Positions 9,288-17,037 are shown, counted from the first letter of the stretch. The stretch: 17,617 bases of DNA from JBBDIO01 sp040880365 (GCA_040880365.1 JBBDIO010000200.1:1-17617), one strand, 5' to 3'. Notes: generated by a model not told the origin, from the letters alone. Numbers and translations: made by a program.

Positions 9288-9695
9288 CCAGGTGCATCGA
9301 GCGGCGCGCGTGCTTGCACCCGCGCTACAGGTGATGCAGGGTGCAGGGAATGCCGGGTGCTTAGGAACTGGTGACGGGATTCAACAACGGGCGTCCGGCA
9401 TCCGCTTCGAGCGATGCCGCACAAGTTTCGATACAGGTCATTTCGTTGAGTGGTGCACCTTCGGTTTTGATATCGGTGTGCATATCGGTGGGTATTGTGG
9501 CTTTGCGTTGCATAGCAGCCTCTTTTTCGCGGTGCGAACTGTGCCCATTCGCGTGGTGGGCAAGCGTAGGCTAATTTTCGTTGATTACTGCCAATAATAC
9601 CGACTGAACTGTCGCGCGTGCCTGTCAGGAAGCTGTCAAACAGACAGGCGCTATTGGTCCTTGGTTTTTTGGGGGCGCGCTGAGAAAAAACGTTC
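9288..9695. other. Largely non-coding gap with weak hairpins
   Basis: Apart from the possible small minus-strand ORF this stretch has no convincing gene. A compact hairpin at 9306-9325 (GCGC-GTGC-TT-GCAC-CC-GCGC) lies 18 bases after the lipoprotein stop and could be a poor terminator, since no T run follows. A second hairpin, GCCTGTC at 9620-9626 with GACAGGC at 9643-9649, is followed 15 bases later by six T (9665-9670). Confidence 0.4.
9361..9513 (-). CDS. Possible 50-residue small protein or peptide precursor
   Basis: A minus-strand frame starting at the ATG complementary to 9511-9513, with AAAGAGG (complement of 9519-9525) five bases before it, a good ribosome site. The peptide is hydrophilic and acidic, with no signal peptide. 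It contains MTCIETCAAS (two Cys, spaced C-x3-C, residues 27 and 31) and ends in GRPLLNPVTSS. Its codons look like those of neighbouring genes. It lies in the gap after the lipoprotein gene and points towards it. I recognise no family. A modified-peptide precursor, a regulator or a chance frame all remain open; longer frames overlap it on both strands but lack a ribosome site this good. Confidence 0.4.
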   Translation of the reverse strand: MQRKATIPTDMHTDIKTEGAPLNEMTCIETCAASLEADAGRPLLNPVTSS

Positions 9696-9756
9696 AATGC
9701 CAAGACGCCAAACCACCAAGACGCCAGACGGCAAGATGCCAGACTGCCAAGACGCA
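9696..9756. repeat. Four tandem copies of a degenerate 15-bp unit
   Basis: Copies at 9696-9710, 9711-9726, 9727-9741 and 9742-9756 share the core GCCAAGACGCCA with a few changes; the second copy has one extra base. Intergenic runs of the CCAAGACGCC type occur in many environmental bacteria as I recall. There is no spacer structure, so this is not a CRISPR array. Confidence 0.7.
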
Positions 9757-9772
9757 AGGAAACAGTCTGGCA
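9737..9772. other. 10-bp perfect hairpin overlapping the tandem repeat
   Basis: TGCCAGACTG (9737-9746) pairs perfectly with CAGTCTGGCA (9763-9772) around a 16-base loop. No T tract follows on either strand. It may be a dispersed palindrome or a structured part of the leader of the zinc-ribbon gene that begins 112 bases on. Confidence 0.5.
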
Positions 9773-9883
9773 GGCAGGTGAAATGAGCCAGTCTTGCGCC
9801 CTGGTGACTTTGCTTTCAAAAATGCAAGTGGGGAAAAGCACATTAAACAGGAATAATCAGCGGGGGAACTTCACGAGGAAACA

Positions 9884-10129
9884 ATGCCAAGCAAGATACA
9901 ACGCTTTTTTCTGGCGATATTTCCCAGGGCGTGGGCCGAGGAGATGCGCGCCGAATCGCAGGCGTGGCAAGTGCGCTGTACGTGCGGGTTCCAGCGTTCG
10001 ATTTGGGAACTCGGGGGGATTCTCTGGAAGGCGAAGCGCAGGAAGCGCTGGTCGTTTGTCCAGTGTCCTGCCTGTGGCAGGCGTAGCTGGCACACCATTT
10101 ATAAAGCGGAGGGCGAAGACGCCGCGTAG
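9884..10129 (+). CDS. Small conserved zinc-ribbon protein
   Basis: 81 residues from the ATG with GAGGA ending four to five bases upstream. Two zinc-binding knuckles are visible: CTCGF (Cys32, Cys34) and CPACG (Cys61, Cys64); the first has one residue between its cysteines, where knuckles usually have two. The frame around them (FFLAIFPRAW near the start, WELGGILWKA in the middle, SWHTIYK at the end) matches a small family of uncharacterised bacterial zinc-ribbon proteins that I recall. The protein is basic and probably cytoplasmic. Its molecular role is unknown; nucleic-acid or protein binding is usual for such ribbons. It has its own ribosome site, and no gene overlaps it. Confidence 0.7.
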   Translation: MPSKIQRFFLAIFPRAWAEEMRAESQAWQVRCTCGFQRSIWELGGILWKAKRRKRWSFVQCPACGRRSWHTIYKAEGEDAA

Positions 10130-10140
10130 CGACGCCCACC

Positions 10141-10173
10141 GCCGGGTTTCGCCTGCATGCAGACAGGTCCGGC
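10141..10173. other. Hairpin just after the zinc-ribbon gene
   Basis: GCCGG (10141-10145) pairs with CCGGC (10169-10173), with an inner CCTG/CAGG pairing. It begins 12 bases after the stop codon but is followed by six A, not T, so termination is doubtful. The inner word CAGACAGG also occurs in the hairpin at 9620-9649. Confidence 0.35.
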
Positions 10174-10272
10174 AAAAAACTGTCCCAACTTTGAAAGAGA
10201 CCCCACGCTAAAGTCGGTTCGGATTTGGGCGCGCTTTCAAGTAAACTAGGGGAGAAGTCGACTGCCGGTTGC

Positions 10273-10305
10273 CGGCGTAATATCGCCGTGCTGCACATCG
10301 CAGCG
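10273..10305 (+). promoter_or_regulatory. Two abutting hairpins in the leader of the dehydratase-like gene
   Basis: CGGCG (10273-10277) pairs with CGCCG (10284-10288), and directly next to it TGCTGC (10289-10294) pairs with GCAGCG (10300-10305). The two stems touch without a gap and could stack. They lie 50 bases before the GTG start at 10356. The only -10-like word upstream is TAAACT (10242-10247), which is weak. A regulatory role is inference. Confidence 0.3.
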
Positions 10306-10355
10306 GGCTGCAATCTCTCCCAATCCCCACTTTAACCTGTCTGGAGGAGGAACTT

Positions 10356-11546
10356 GTGAAAATTACCGACCTGAAGTGCGCCATCATCGGTGGCTCGCCG
10401 GTGGTGCGCGTTGTCACCGATGCCGGGATCGACGGCTATGGGCAAGCCGAAACCTTCAAGCCCTATCTCAAGCCCCATGTGCTGTTTTATCGCGACCTGA
10501 TTCTGGGGGCAGACCCCACCGATGTGGAGCGCGTGATGCAGCGCATTCGGCGGTTGGGCGCGTTCAAGCCGTGGGGCAGCGCAGTGAGCGCCATCGAGAT
10601 GGCGTTGTGGGATATTGCAGGCAAGGCCGCAGGGGTACCCGTCTACAAGCTGCTGGGTGGCAAAACCCGAGATCAGGTGCGCGTCTACAACGGCGCAATT
10701 CGTTTCCCGATGGAGGGCCATTCGCCCCAGCACTACGCCGAAAATGTCGCGCGCATGAAAGAGTTGCCCCAGAATTTTTCCATCATCAAACAGGGCGTCG
10801 CGTTTCATAGCGCCATGCCGCGTGAGGTGCCCGATTTCTTCTATGGCGAAGCTTCACCGGGTGGACGCCACCCGAATCGAGGGCTATTGACGGAAAAAGG
10901 CTTTAAGCACATCATCGCGTGTGTGGAAGCCATGAAAGAGGTGCTGGGTGATGAAGTGGGGCTGGCATTGGATTGTGGTCCGGGGCTGATGGTGCCCGAT
11001 GCGCTGCGTTTGGCGCGGGCGCTGGAACCCTATAACCTGTTGTGGATGGAAGATATGATCACGGGCGACTATACGCCCTATGTGTTGGCGGATCTCTATC
11101 GCGAGGTGACTGCCAACACGACGACACCCATTCACACCGGCGAGCAGATCTATCTGCGCCAGAATTTCAAAGAACTGTTTGAAAAGCAGGCGATCAACAT
11201 TGTAGGACCGGACACAGCGGATGTAGGCGGCATTGCCGAGCTGAAATGGGTGGCGGAATATGCGGATCTGCATGGCATCCTCATGGCGCCCCACGGCACG
11301 GGCGACGGCCTGTTTGGGCTGGCTGCCCTGGTTCACGCGTCGGCGACTATGCCCCAGAATTACATCGCTTTTGAATATCCGGTGCCGGCGCAGGAATGGT
11401 GGTATGACATTGTGGAAGGCTTGCCCGATCCCATTGTCAAAGACAGCTATATCGATGTGTTCGAACGCCCCGGCCTGGGCGTTGAATTCAATGTGAAAGC
11501 CGCCAAAGCGCACCTGGAAGCCGACGACCAGGATTTCTTTGACTAA
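10356..11546 (+). CDS. Enolase-superfamily enzyme, mandelate racemase subgroup (acid-sugar dehydratase-like)
   Basis: 396 residues from a GTG with GGAGGAGG five bases upstream. The protein has the two-part enolase fold: an N-terminal capping domain (about 1-110, with SAIEMALWDIAGKAAGVPVY) and a (beta/alpha) barrel. Metal ligands are visible as LALDCG (Asp206), LLWMED (Glu232) and HTGEQI (Glu263). The catalytic dyad follows as VGPDTADVGG (Asp286) and MAPHGTGDG (His313). Lys145 in IIKQG stands where the subgroup has a Lys-x-Lys pair, so the second Lys is replaced by Gly. Such enzymes abstract the proton next to a carboxylate, most often dehydrating aldonic or uronic acids with Mg2+. The substrate cannot be read from sequence. 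The gene's stop overlaps the start of the polymerase gene, an odd pairing by function. Confidence 0.87.
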   Translation: MKITDLKCAIIGGSPVVRVVTDAGIDGYGQAETFKPYLKPHVLFYRDLILGADPTDVERVMQRIRRLGAFKPWGSAVSAIEMALWDIAGKAAGVPVYKLLGGKTRDQVRVYNGAIRFPMEGHSPQHYAENVARMKELPQNFSIIKQGVAFHSAMPREVPDFFYGEASPGGRHPNRGLLTEKGFKHIIACVEAMKEVLGDEVGLALDCGPGLMVPDALRLARALEPYNLLWMEDMITGDYTPYVLADLYREVTANTTTPIHTGEQIYLRQNFKELFEKQAINIVGPDTADVGGIAELKWVAEYADLHGILMAPHGTGDGLFGLAALVHASATMPQNYIAFEYPVPAQEWWYDIVEGLPDPIVKDSYIDVFERPGLGVEFNVKAAKAHLEADDQDFFD

Positions 11547-14500
11547 TCCAGCATTCACCCATCTGCACGTCCATTCGCACTATACCCTGTTGGGCGGGAC
11601 GGCTACCGTACAGTCGCTCGTCCAGCAGGCCGCGGAAGATGGTCTGCGCCAGTTGGCGTTGACCGATACGCACGCCCTTTATGGCGCGGTGGCCTTCGCG
11701 CGGGCCTGTATGCAGGCGGGTGTGCAGCCTGTGATTGGGATGGCTGCGCATATGGCGCCGTTGGTGAGTAACGCTGACCCGGAATCCGACGGACACTCCC
11801 AGGCTCACGATGCTCACGATGATCGGATTGTCTTGCTGGCAACCGGGCCGGCAGGCTATCGTGCCCTATGCCGGCTTTCTTCTGCGCTCCAGGCCAATCT
11901 GGCCCGGTCCGAAGTGGCTCAACCCTTGCTCGGCTGGGAAGAGCTGAAAGAACAGCGGGCCGGTCTGCTCTGTATTGCGGGCGGACGCCGCAGCCGGATA
12001 CAGCGATTGTTGCAGGCAGGCGAACAGAGTGCGGCCACCCGCTATCTGGCCCAGCTTGCGGGCATTTTCGATGACCAGACCTATCTGGCGCTGGAGGTTT
12101 ATACACCCGCCGACAACACCGTGGCCCGCGCCGTGGCAGAGCTGGGCGCGCGGTTCGGGATCCGCACCGTCGCAGTGCAGCCTATCTACTGTCTGGCGGA
12201 AAATGATCGAGGGGCGTTGCGTCTGCTCACGGCCATGCGCCACAATTGCCGGCTCCACGAACTGGATCTGCCCCCGGATTCGCCAAAATTGCCGCCCGGA
12301 TTGTTGCGGGAACCGTGCCAGGATGGCGTCGCGCTGCACTGGCCCACACCGGCGACAATGGTCGAACGCTATGCCGACTTTCCCGATGCCTTGACGGCCA
12401 GCGCCGAGATCGCGGCCGGTTGTGAAATGTGCTTACCGGATGGTCGTCCGATTTGGCCCAGGCTGGAACTGGCACCCGGCGCGACCCACGAAAGCGCGCT
12501 GGCCGAACAAGCGCAGGCCGGTTTGCACCGCCGCTATGGGATGGAAGCGGCAGGCCCAGCAAACCCCACAGACACCGCAAACCCCGCAGACTCGGTGGGC
12601 GCACAAGATTCTGCCATCCACGCCCGCTTGCAGTCCGAGCTGGAACTGATCAACCAACGGGGATTCGCGCCCTATTTCTTGTTGGTGGCCGACGTTGTCG
12701 CGTTTGCGCGCCGCCAGGATATTCCCGTGAGCACGCGGGGCAGTGTGGCGAATTCGCTCGTCGCCTATTGTCTTCAGATTACGACTGTGGATCCTGTCGC
12801 CCATTCCCTGCTCTTTGAGCGTTTTCTGAACCCGGCGCGGGCCGGTCTGCCCGATATCGATTTAGATTTTTGTAGCCGGCGACGGGATGAGGTGTTGCAC
12901 TATGTGCGGCACAAATATGGCGAAGATCGGGTCGCGCTGTTGGCAACGGTGAGCACGCTGCAACCGAAATCGGCGCTGCGCGAGGTGGCGAAGGTGCACG
13001 GCGCGGATGACAAGACCCTCGCACGGCTGAGCAAACGGCTGCCCGACCGCTGGCATCCCGATCCCCAGCGGCGCATTGCCGGCAGCCTCGAATCCATGTT
13101 CGAAGGCTTGACCGCGCCCCTGGAACGGCGCATTGTGACCGATGCCTATGCCGTGATGGGCCATCCGCACCATTTGAGTATTCATCCGGGCGGCCTGGTG
13201 GTGACACCCGGCCCGCTGACCGACTATTTCCCCGTGCAGGCGACGCCCAAAGGTTTTCTGATCAGCCAGTTTGCCCACGAAGATATGGAAACGCTGGGTT
13301 TGCCCAAGATGGATTTGCTGGGCATTCGCGCGTTGACGCTTATGGCAGATGCCGCGGCGCTGGTGCGCACCCATGCGGACCCCGGCTTTCGCCTGGAAGC
13401 CATCCCCGATGGGGACGCGGCCACGGGCGCACTGCTGGCCGAAGGCGCGACGGTGGGCGTTTTTCAGTGCGATTCCAGCGGCGCGCGGCGCACACTGCGC
13501 CAGTTGCAGGCGCGCACCATCCAGGATTTGGCGGTGGCGAATGCGTTCTTCAAGCCCGGCCCCGCGACTGGCGGCATGGCTGCCAGCTTTATCCGCCGCT
13601 ATCGGGGGCAAGAGGCTGCTGAATTCCTGCATCCTGCGCTGGCGCCGATTCTGGCACATACGCAAGGCGTATTGCTGTTTCAGGAACAGATTTTGCGGGT
13701 GGCAACCGAGATTGCCGGTCTGAGTTGGGAAGAGGCGGATAGCCTGCGCCGGGGCATGAGTAAATTTGAAAGCCAGGCCATGAATGCGATGGCGGCGCGG
13801 TTCCAGGCGGGTTGCCAACGCGCGCGGCCCACAGGCCCGGCGTTCAGTGCCGACCAGGCCCGCCGGCTGTGGGAACAGGTGGCCGCCTTTGCCGGTTATG
13901 GTTTCAACCAGGGACATGCCACTGCCTATGCCGATGTGAGCTATCGGTCGGCCTATCTCAAAGCCCACTGGCCTGCCGAATTTTTTGCCGCGCGTTTGGC
14001 AAATTATGGGGGCTTTCATCATCCCGCCATCTATATTGCCGAAGCGGTACAAATGGGGATTCGCGTGGCACCGCCCCATATCAATTACAGCAACGCACCG
14101 TTTACCCTGCGCTATGCCACAGAATCGGGTACAGAAACGGGTAAGAAAACTGGCAATGCGCGTGTGCCCACGTTGTGGATGGGGCTGGAACAAGTGCGCA
14201 GTCTGCGCCGGCGGGCCGTAGCCGCGATTCTCGCCGGGCGCCGCCAACGCCCCTTTGCGGGGCTGGCCGATCTGTTGGCGCGGGTGCCATTGCAACACAA
14301 GGAGATTCGCTATTTGATCCAGTGTGGCGCGCTGGATGGTCTGGGCGACAGTCGCGCGGCGCTGTTGGCGCAAAGCGAAGCCTTGCCGCTGCCGCGCGTC
14401 CAAGCCGCGACCCAAGCGGCGGTGGGTCCACAGCTAGCCTTTGATTTTGGCGATGAATCCCCAGCCACCCCCACAGTAGTCGCGGCAACAACGCCGCCCG

Positions 14501-14913
14501 AATCACATCCAGAATTCTCCCCAGAAACACCGTCCGAAACCGCGGCGCAACGGTTGGCGTGGGAGATGCATGTGCTGGGCTTCCCCGTCAGTGTGCATCC
14601 CTTGCAGGCGGTCGCGAAAGCAGGTGGTGGTGCGCCGGGACGTTTTGCCGAGGGACGATTTGCCGAGGAAAGTCTGGCAGCCGCCGCGGCGCAACCGGGT
14701 ATTCGCTGCCGGGTCGCGCTCTATCGTTTGCCGGGCTGGACGGGCGGCGCAGGCTGGTTTGTGAGTGATGGCGCGCACTATGCAATCGCGATTGCGCCCA
14801 AGCAATTGCCCCCGCTCAAATCGTGGAAACCCGCCCAGGCAGAGGGCCGCTGGCGGCACGATGAATGGGGCATGGGCTGGCTACAGATCGAGGCGATTCA
14901 CCCATTGGCCTGA
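11539..14913 (+). CDS. DNA polymerase III alpha-type (C-family) polymerase, resembling error-prone DnaE2
   Basis: 1124 residues from a TTG that overlaps the upstream gene by 8 bases. AGGA lies six bases before it, and the N-terminal HLHVHSH motif requires a start this early. Domains: PHP (about 5-290), palm/thumb with STRGSVANSLVAYC and PDIDLDF (438-444, two catalytic Asp), KMDLLG (Asp592, the likely third), fingers with FFKPGPATGG and FQEQILRVA, helix-hairpin-helix region (about 840-935), and a C-terminal OB-like part. SIHPGGLVV, the FKPGP block and the length fit the DnaE2/ImuC group better than replicative DnaE, but no imuA or imuB is in view. QLAFDF at 965-970 may be a beta-clamp binding motif. 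In the PHP domain the usual GCE reads GMA and the later NDxHY reads QPIYC, so metal binding is probably lost or reduced. A Pro/Asp/Ala-rich insertion lies at 340-358. Confidence 0.88.
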   Translation: MTNPAFTHLHVHSHYTLLGGTATVQSLVQQAAEDGLRQLALTDTHALYGAVAFARACMQAGVQPVIGMAAHMAPLVSNADPESDGHSQAHDAHDDRIVLLATGPAGYRALCRLSSALQANLARSEVAQPLLGWEELKEQRAGLLCIAGGRRSRIQRLLQAGEQSAATRYLAQLAGIFDDQTYLALEVYTPADNTVARAVAELGARFGIRTVAVQPIYCLAENDRGALRLLTAMRHNCRLHELDLPPDSPKLPPGLLREPCQDGVALHWPTPATMVERYADFPDALTASAEIAAGCEMCLPDGRPIWPRLELAPGATHESALAEQAQAGLHRRYGMEAAGPANPTDTANPADSVGAQDSAIHARLQSELELINQRGFAPYFLLVADVVAFARRQDIPVSTRGSVANSLVAYCLQITTVDPVAHSLLFERFLNPARAGLPDIDLDFCSRRRDEVLHYVRHKYGEDRVALLATVSTLQPKSALREVAKVHGADDKTLARLSKRLPDRWHPDPQRRIAGSLESMFEGLTAPLERRIVTDAYAVMGHPHHLSIHPGGLVVTPGPLTDYFPVQATPKGFLISQFAHEDMETLGLPKMDLLGIRALTLMADAAALVRTHADPGFRLEAIPDGDAATGALLAEGATVGVFQCDSSGARRTLRQLQARTIQDLAVANAFFKPGPATGGMAASFIRRYRGQEAAEFLHPALAPILAHTQGVLLFQEQILRVATEIAGLSWEEADSLRRGMSKFESQAMNAMAARFQAGCQRARPTGPAFSADQARRLWEQVAAFAGYGFNQGHATAYADVSYRSAYLKAHWPAEFFAARLANYGGFHHPAIYIAEAVQMGIRVAPPHINYSNAPFTLRYATESGTETGKKTGNARVPTLWMGLEQVRSLRRRAVAAILAGRRQRPFAGLADLLARVPLQHKEIRYLIQCGALDGLGDSRAALLAQSEALPLPRVQAATQAAVGPQLAFDFGDESPATPTVVAATTPPESHPEFSPETPSETAAQRLAWEMHVLGFPVSVHPLQAVAKAGGGAPGRFAEGRFAEESLAAAAAQPGIRCRVALYRLPGWTGGAGWFVSDGAHYAIAIAPKQLPPLKSWKPAQAEGRWRHDEWGMGWLQIEAIHPLA
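12559..12591 (+). repeat. 18-bp in-frame duplication inside the polymerase gene
   Basis: GCAAACCCCACAGAC (12559-12573) recurs at 12577-12591 with one change, separated by ACC. It encodes the low-complexity ANPTDTANPADS stretch between the PHP and polymerase core regions. Confidence 0.7.
14638..14667 (+). repeat. 15-bp in-frame tandem duplication inside the polymerase gene
   Basis: GGACGTTTTGCCGAG (14638-14652) is followed at once by a copy with one change (14653-14667), encoding GRFAE twice just before the C-terminal OB-like domain. Confidence 0.75.
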
Positions 14914-14925
14914 CCTGTTGGCCTT

Positions 14926-14981
14926 AACATGTGGACCCTAACGTGTGGACCCCAACATGAGGACCCCGACGTGTCGAAATC
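14926..14981. repeat. 14-bp tandem repeat between convergent genes
   Basis: Three copies of AACATGTGGACCCC-like units (14926-14939, 14940-14953, 14954-14967) and a partial fourth (14968-14981) fill the gap between the stop codons of the polymerase and helicase genes. No classical terminator is visible in this 72-base gap. Confidence 0.8.
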
Positions 14982-14985
14982 CCGC

Positions 14986-17037
14986 CTAGATCACGTTGCA
15001 GACCGATTGAGCTTCCCAAAGGAGCGTATCGCGCCGCTCGACGCCGGTGATATAGAGCAGCATTTTGGCGCGGGTGGCCGCCACATAAAAGGCGGCGCGG
15101 ACTTCTTTGTTGCCTTCTTTGTTATAGTCGAAGCGATCTGCACCCACCACAAAGACGATGGGCGCATCATAGCCTTTGGCGCCGTGCACGGTGGAGACTG
15201 TGATGGCGCCCGGCTGGAAGATAAACGCGCGTTTGTCGGCCGATTTCCCAAAGGGGTGGACGAAGCGGATGTCGGGCAATGCCGCCTGGATGCGCGCTTC
15301 GAGGCGGAAATGATTAAAACTATAGGTGCTGTAAAAGGTTACCAGAATATCATCGGGACGCACCTGTTCATCGCGCACCAGACGCACAATTTCATCGGCC
15401 ACCCAGTCTAGCTCGGCCTGTTCGTGGGCAAAGGACTGGATCACCGGCTTGTTGCCTTCGCGCTCGGCAAAACCCACACGCACATGGTCGCCCACTTCTT
15501 CCACCAAACCGCGTTCTTTGAGATAGGCCACATCGGCATATTGGCGTGTCTGCACCCGCACTTCTTCGGAAGCCTGGCTCCCCAATAGCACGTTGAAGGC
15601 CAGTTCTACGATGGGGCGGCTGTTGCGAAAGCATTCGCGCATGACGCGGCTGCGATCTCCGATGGCGACATTGATGCCCAGATCGCGCCAGATGGGACGG
15701 CGGCGGCCATAGAGATTTTGCGCGTCGTCGTAGAAGATGATGAGCGGTTTTTCGCCGGTGACAGGATGGGGACGCACCAGATCCAGCAGCAGACGGTATT
15801 CTTCGGGTTCCAGATCCTGACCTTCATCGAGAAACAGGGCATCGAAACAGGCGGCGTGGTAGTCGGCGGGTGAATTCTGGGCAAAGCGCGCAATCTGATC
15901 GCGATAGTGTTGCGCCCGCGTCGGGCCATCGCTGACTTTTTCCACCTGGATGTATTCCAGGGGCCACTTGCGCGCGTTAATGAGATTGTACATAAGGCCG
16001 TTGAGGTGGCTGATGAACACAGAGTCTTTGGGCAATTGATCCTGCAAGGTCTGTTCTCGATAGGCGGTGTGGACTTTGCGGCGCAAAAATTCTACCAGCG
16101 ACTGGTTGAAGCAGGTGACGGCGATCTTGACGTCGATGGGCAAGAGTGAGGGTTGTTCGAGCGAGGGCAGCCGGCGATGGAGATAGCGGCTGACCAGATT
16201 GGCGAGAACAATCGATTTGCCACTGCCTGCGACCCCGCGAATCAGACGCGGATATTCGCCAACTGTCAGGCGCGACAGCTCTTTTTGTTCTTCGGAAAGA
16301 TATTTTTCCAGCGCCATCATTTCGTCGATATAACCGCCCAGCGATTCCTTTTCCACATCTTCACGGGGCGGGCGCATTTCGTTGATGACATCGGAATTGC
16401 CGAAGACCTGGGCAATGACCTGGATCTGGTCCAGATTCAGCGCGCTGTCTTTGCGCGAATTGGCGAGCGTCTCTTGCACCAGGCTGCCCACACGCCGGCG
16501 CAGACGGTCTACGTCTTCGATCTGTTCCTGGAAAAGTAGCTGGCTGCTGGGATGGGCGCGATCATAGCCGCGGGCGGCCCATTCGCTTTCGGAGATGAGG
16601 GGCAAGGCGACCATGCAATTGGTCAGCGGGCGTTCCCACTTTTTGCGGACGACACGACTAATGGCGTTGTCGATATCGAACATCTGATCTTCGGCCTGGC
16701 GCACGGGATTTTCAGTGCGTGTGAAGCCTCCGCGCCGAATGTAGATGCTGCCCGCGTCGACGCCTTCCACGGTTTTGATGGGCAGGCCTTTGCATTCGAT
16801 GACCATCAGCCCCACCTGCGGATGACACAACACCACATCGGGCGGGCGCGTGGTCGCTTTGGCGCGGCTGGGCGCGGCATAGATGAAGCCTGCGGGGGAA
16901 TTGCCATAGGCGCGCACAATGGCCGTGAGCACTTGCGCCTCATGATCGTTTTTGAGCAAATCGTGGCCGATTACTTTGATGGCGGCGTCGCGGATGGCCG
17001 CCATCAATTCACGTCGTTGGTCGGGGGAGACTGCCAT
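14986..17037 (-). CDS. NERD nuclease-domain / UvrD-type superfamily 1 helicase fusion
   Basis: 683 residues; the ATG has a GGCGGA-like site about five bases upstream. The N-terminal 200 residues match NERD (nuclease-related domain): Glu33, PDVVL (Asp67), VIECKG (Glu81, Lys83) and NPVRQAEDQ (Gln114), an intact PD-(D/E)xK-like set. The rest is an SF1A helicase: GVAGSGKS Walker A (268-275), LFLDEGQD (401-408), FYDDAQ (435-440), CFRNSRP (motif IV, about 469-475), STVHGAKG (615-622) and YVAATRAK (651-658). All motor motifs look complete. At 683 residues it is close to UvrD size although part of it is NERD, so the accessory 1B/2B subdomains must be reduced. Such fusions are thought to act in DNA processing or defence against foreign DNA; the exact role is unknown. 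It converges on the polymerase gene and appears to stand alone. Confidence 0.88.
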   Translation of the reverse strand: MAVSPDQRRELMAAIRDAAIKVIGHDLLKNDHEAQVLTAIVRAYGNSPAGFIYAAPSRAKATTRPPDVVLCHPQVGLMVIECKGLPIKTVEGVDAGSIYIRRGGFTRTENPVRQAEDQMFDIDNAISRVVRKKWERPLTNCMVALPLISESEWAARGYDRAHPSSQLLFQEQIEDVDRLRRRVGSLVQETLANSRKDSALNLDQIQVIAQVFGNSDVINEMRPPREDVEKESLGGYIDEMMALEKYLSEEQKELSRLTVGEYPRLIRGVAGSGKSIVLANLVSRYLHRRLPSLEQPSLLPIDVKIAVTCFNQSLVEFLRRKVHTAYREQTLQDQLPKDSVFISHLNGLMYNLINARKWPLEYIQVEKVSDGPTRAQHYRDQIARFAQNSPADYHAACFDALFLDEGQDLEPEEYRLLLDLVRPHPVTGEKPLIIFYDDAQNLYGRRRPIWRDLGINVAIGDRSRVMRECFRNSRPIVELAFNVLLGSQASEEVRVQTRQYADVAYLKERGLVEEVGDHVRVGFAEREGNKPVIQSFAHEQAELDWVADEIVRLVRDEQVRPDDILVTFYSTYSFNHFRLEARIQAALPDIRFVHPFGKSADKRAFIFQPGAITVSTVHGAKGYDAPIVFVVGADRFDYNKEGNKEVRAAFYVAATRAKMLLYITGVERRDTLLWEAQSVCNVI

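Noticed and set aside
9262..9597. A 111-codon plus-strand frame overlapping the lipoprotein end
   Set aside because: No ribosome site, no recognisable domain, and odd composition; it overlaps the better-supported small minus-strand frame.
9696..9756. CRISPR array
   Set aside because: The units are only 15 bp, contiguous and degenerate, with no spacers and no cas genes.
9224..9841. A 205-codon minus-strand frame across the gene-poor gap
   Set aside because: It runs through the tandem repeat and hairpins and into the 3' end of the lipoprotein gene, shows no motif, and has no good ribosome site.
12862..14415. A 517-codon minus-strand open frame opposite the polymerase gene
   Set aside because: It mirrors conserved polymerase motifs on the plus strand and shows no domain of its own.
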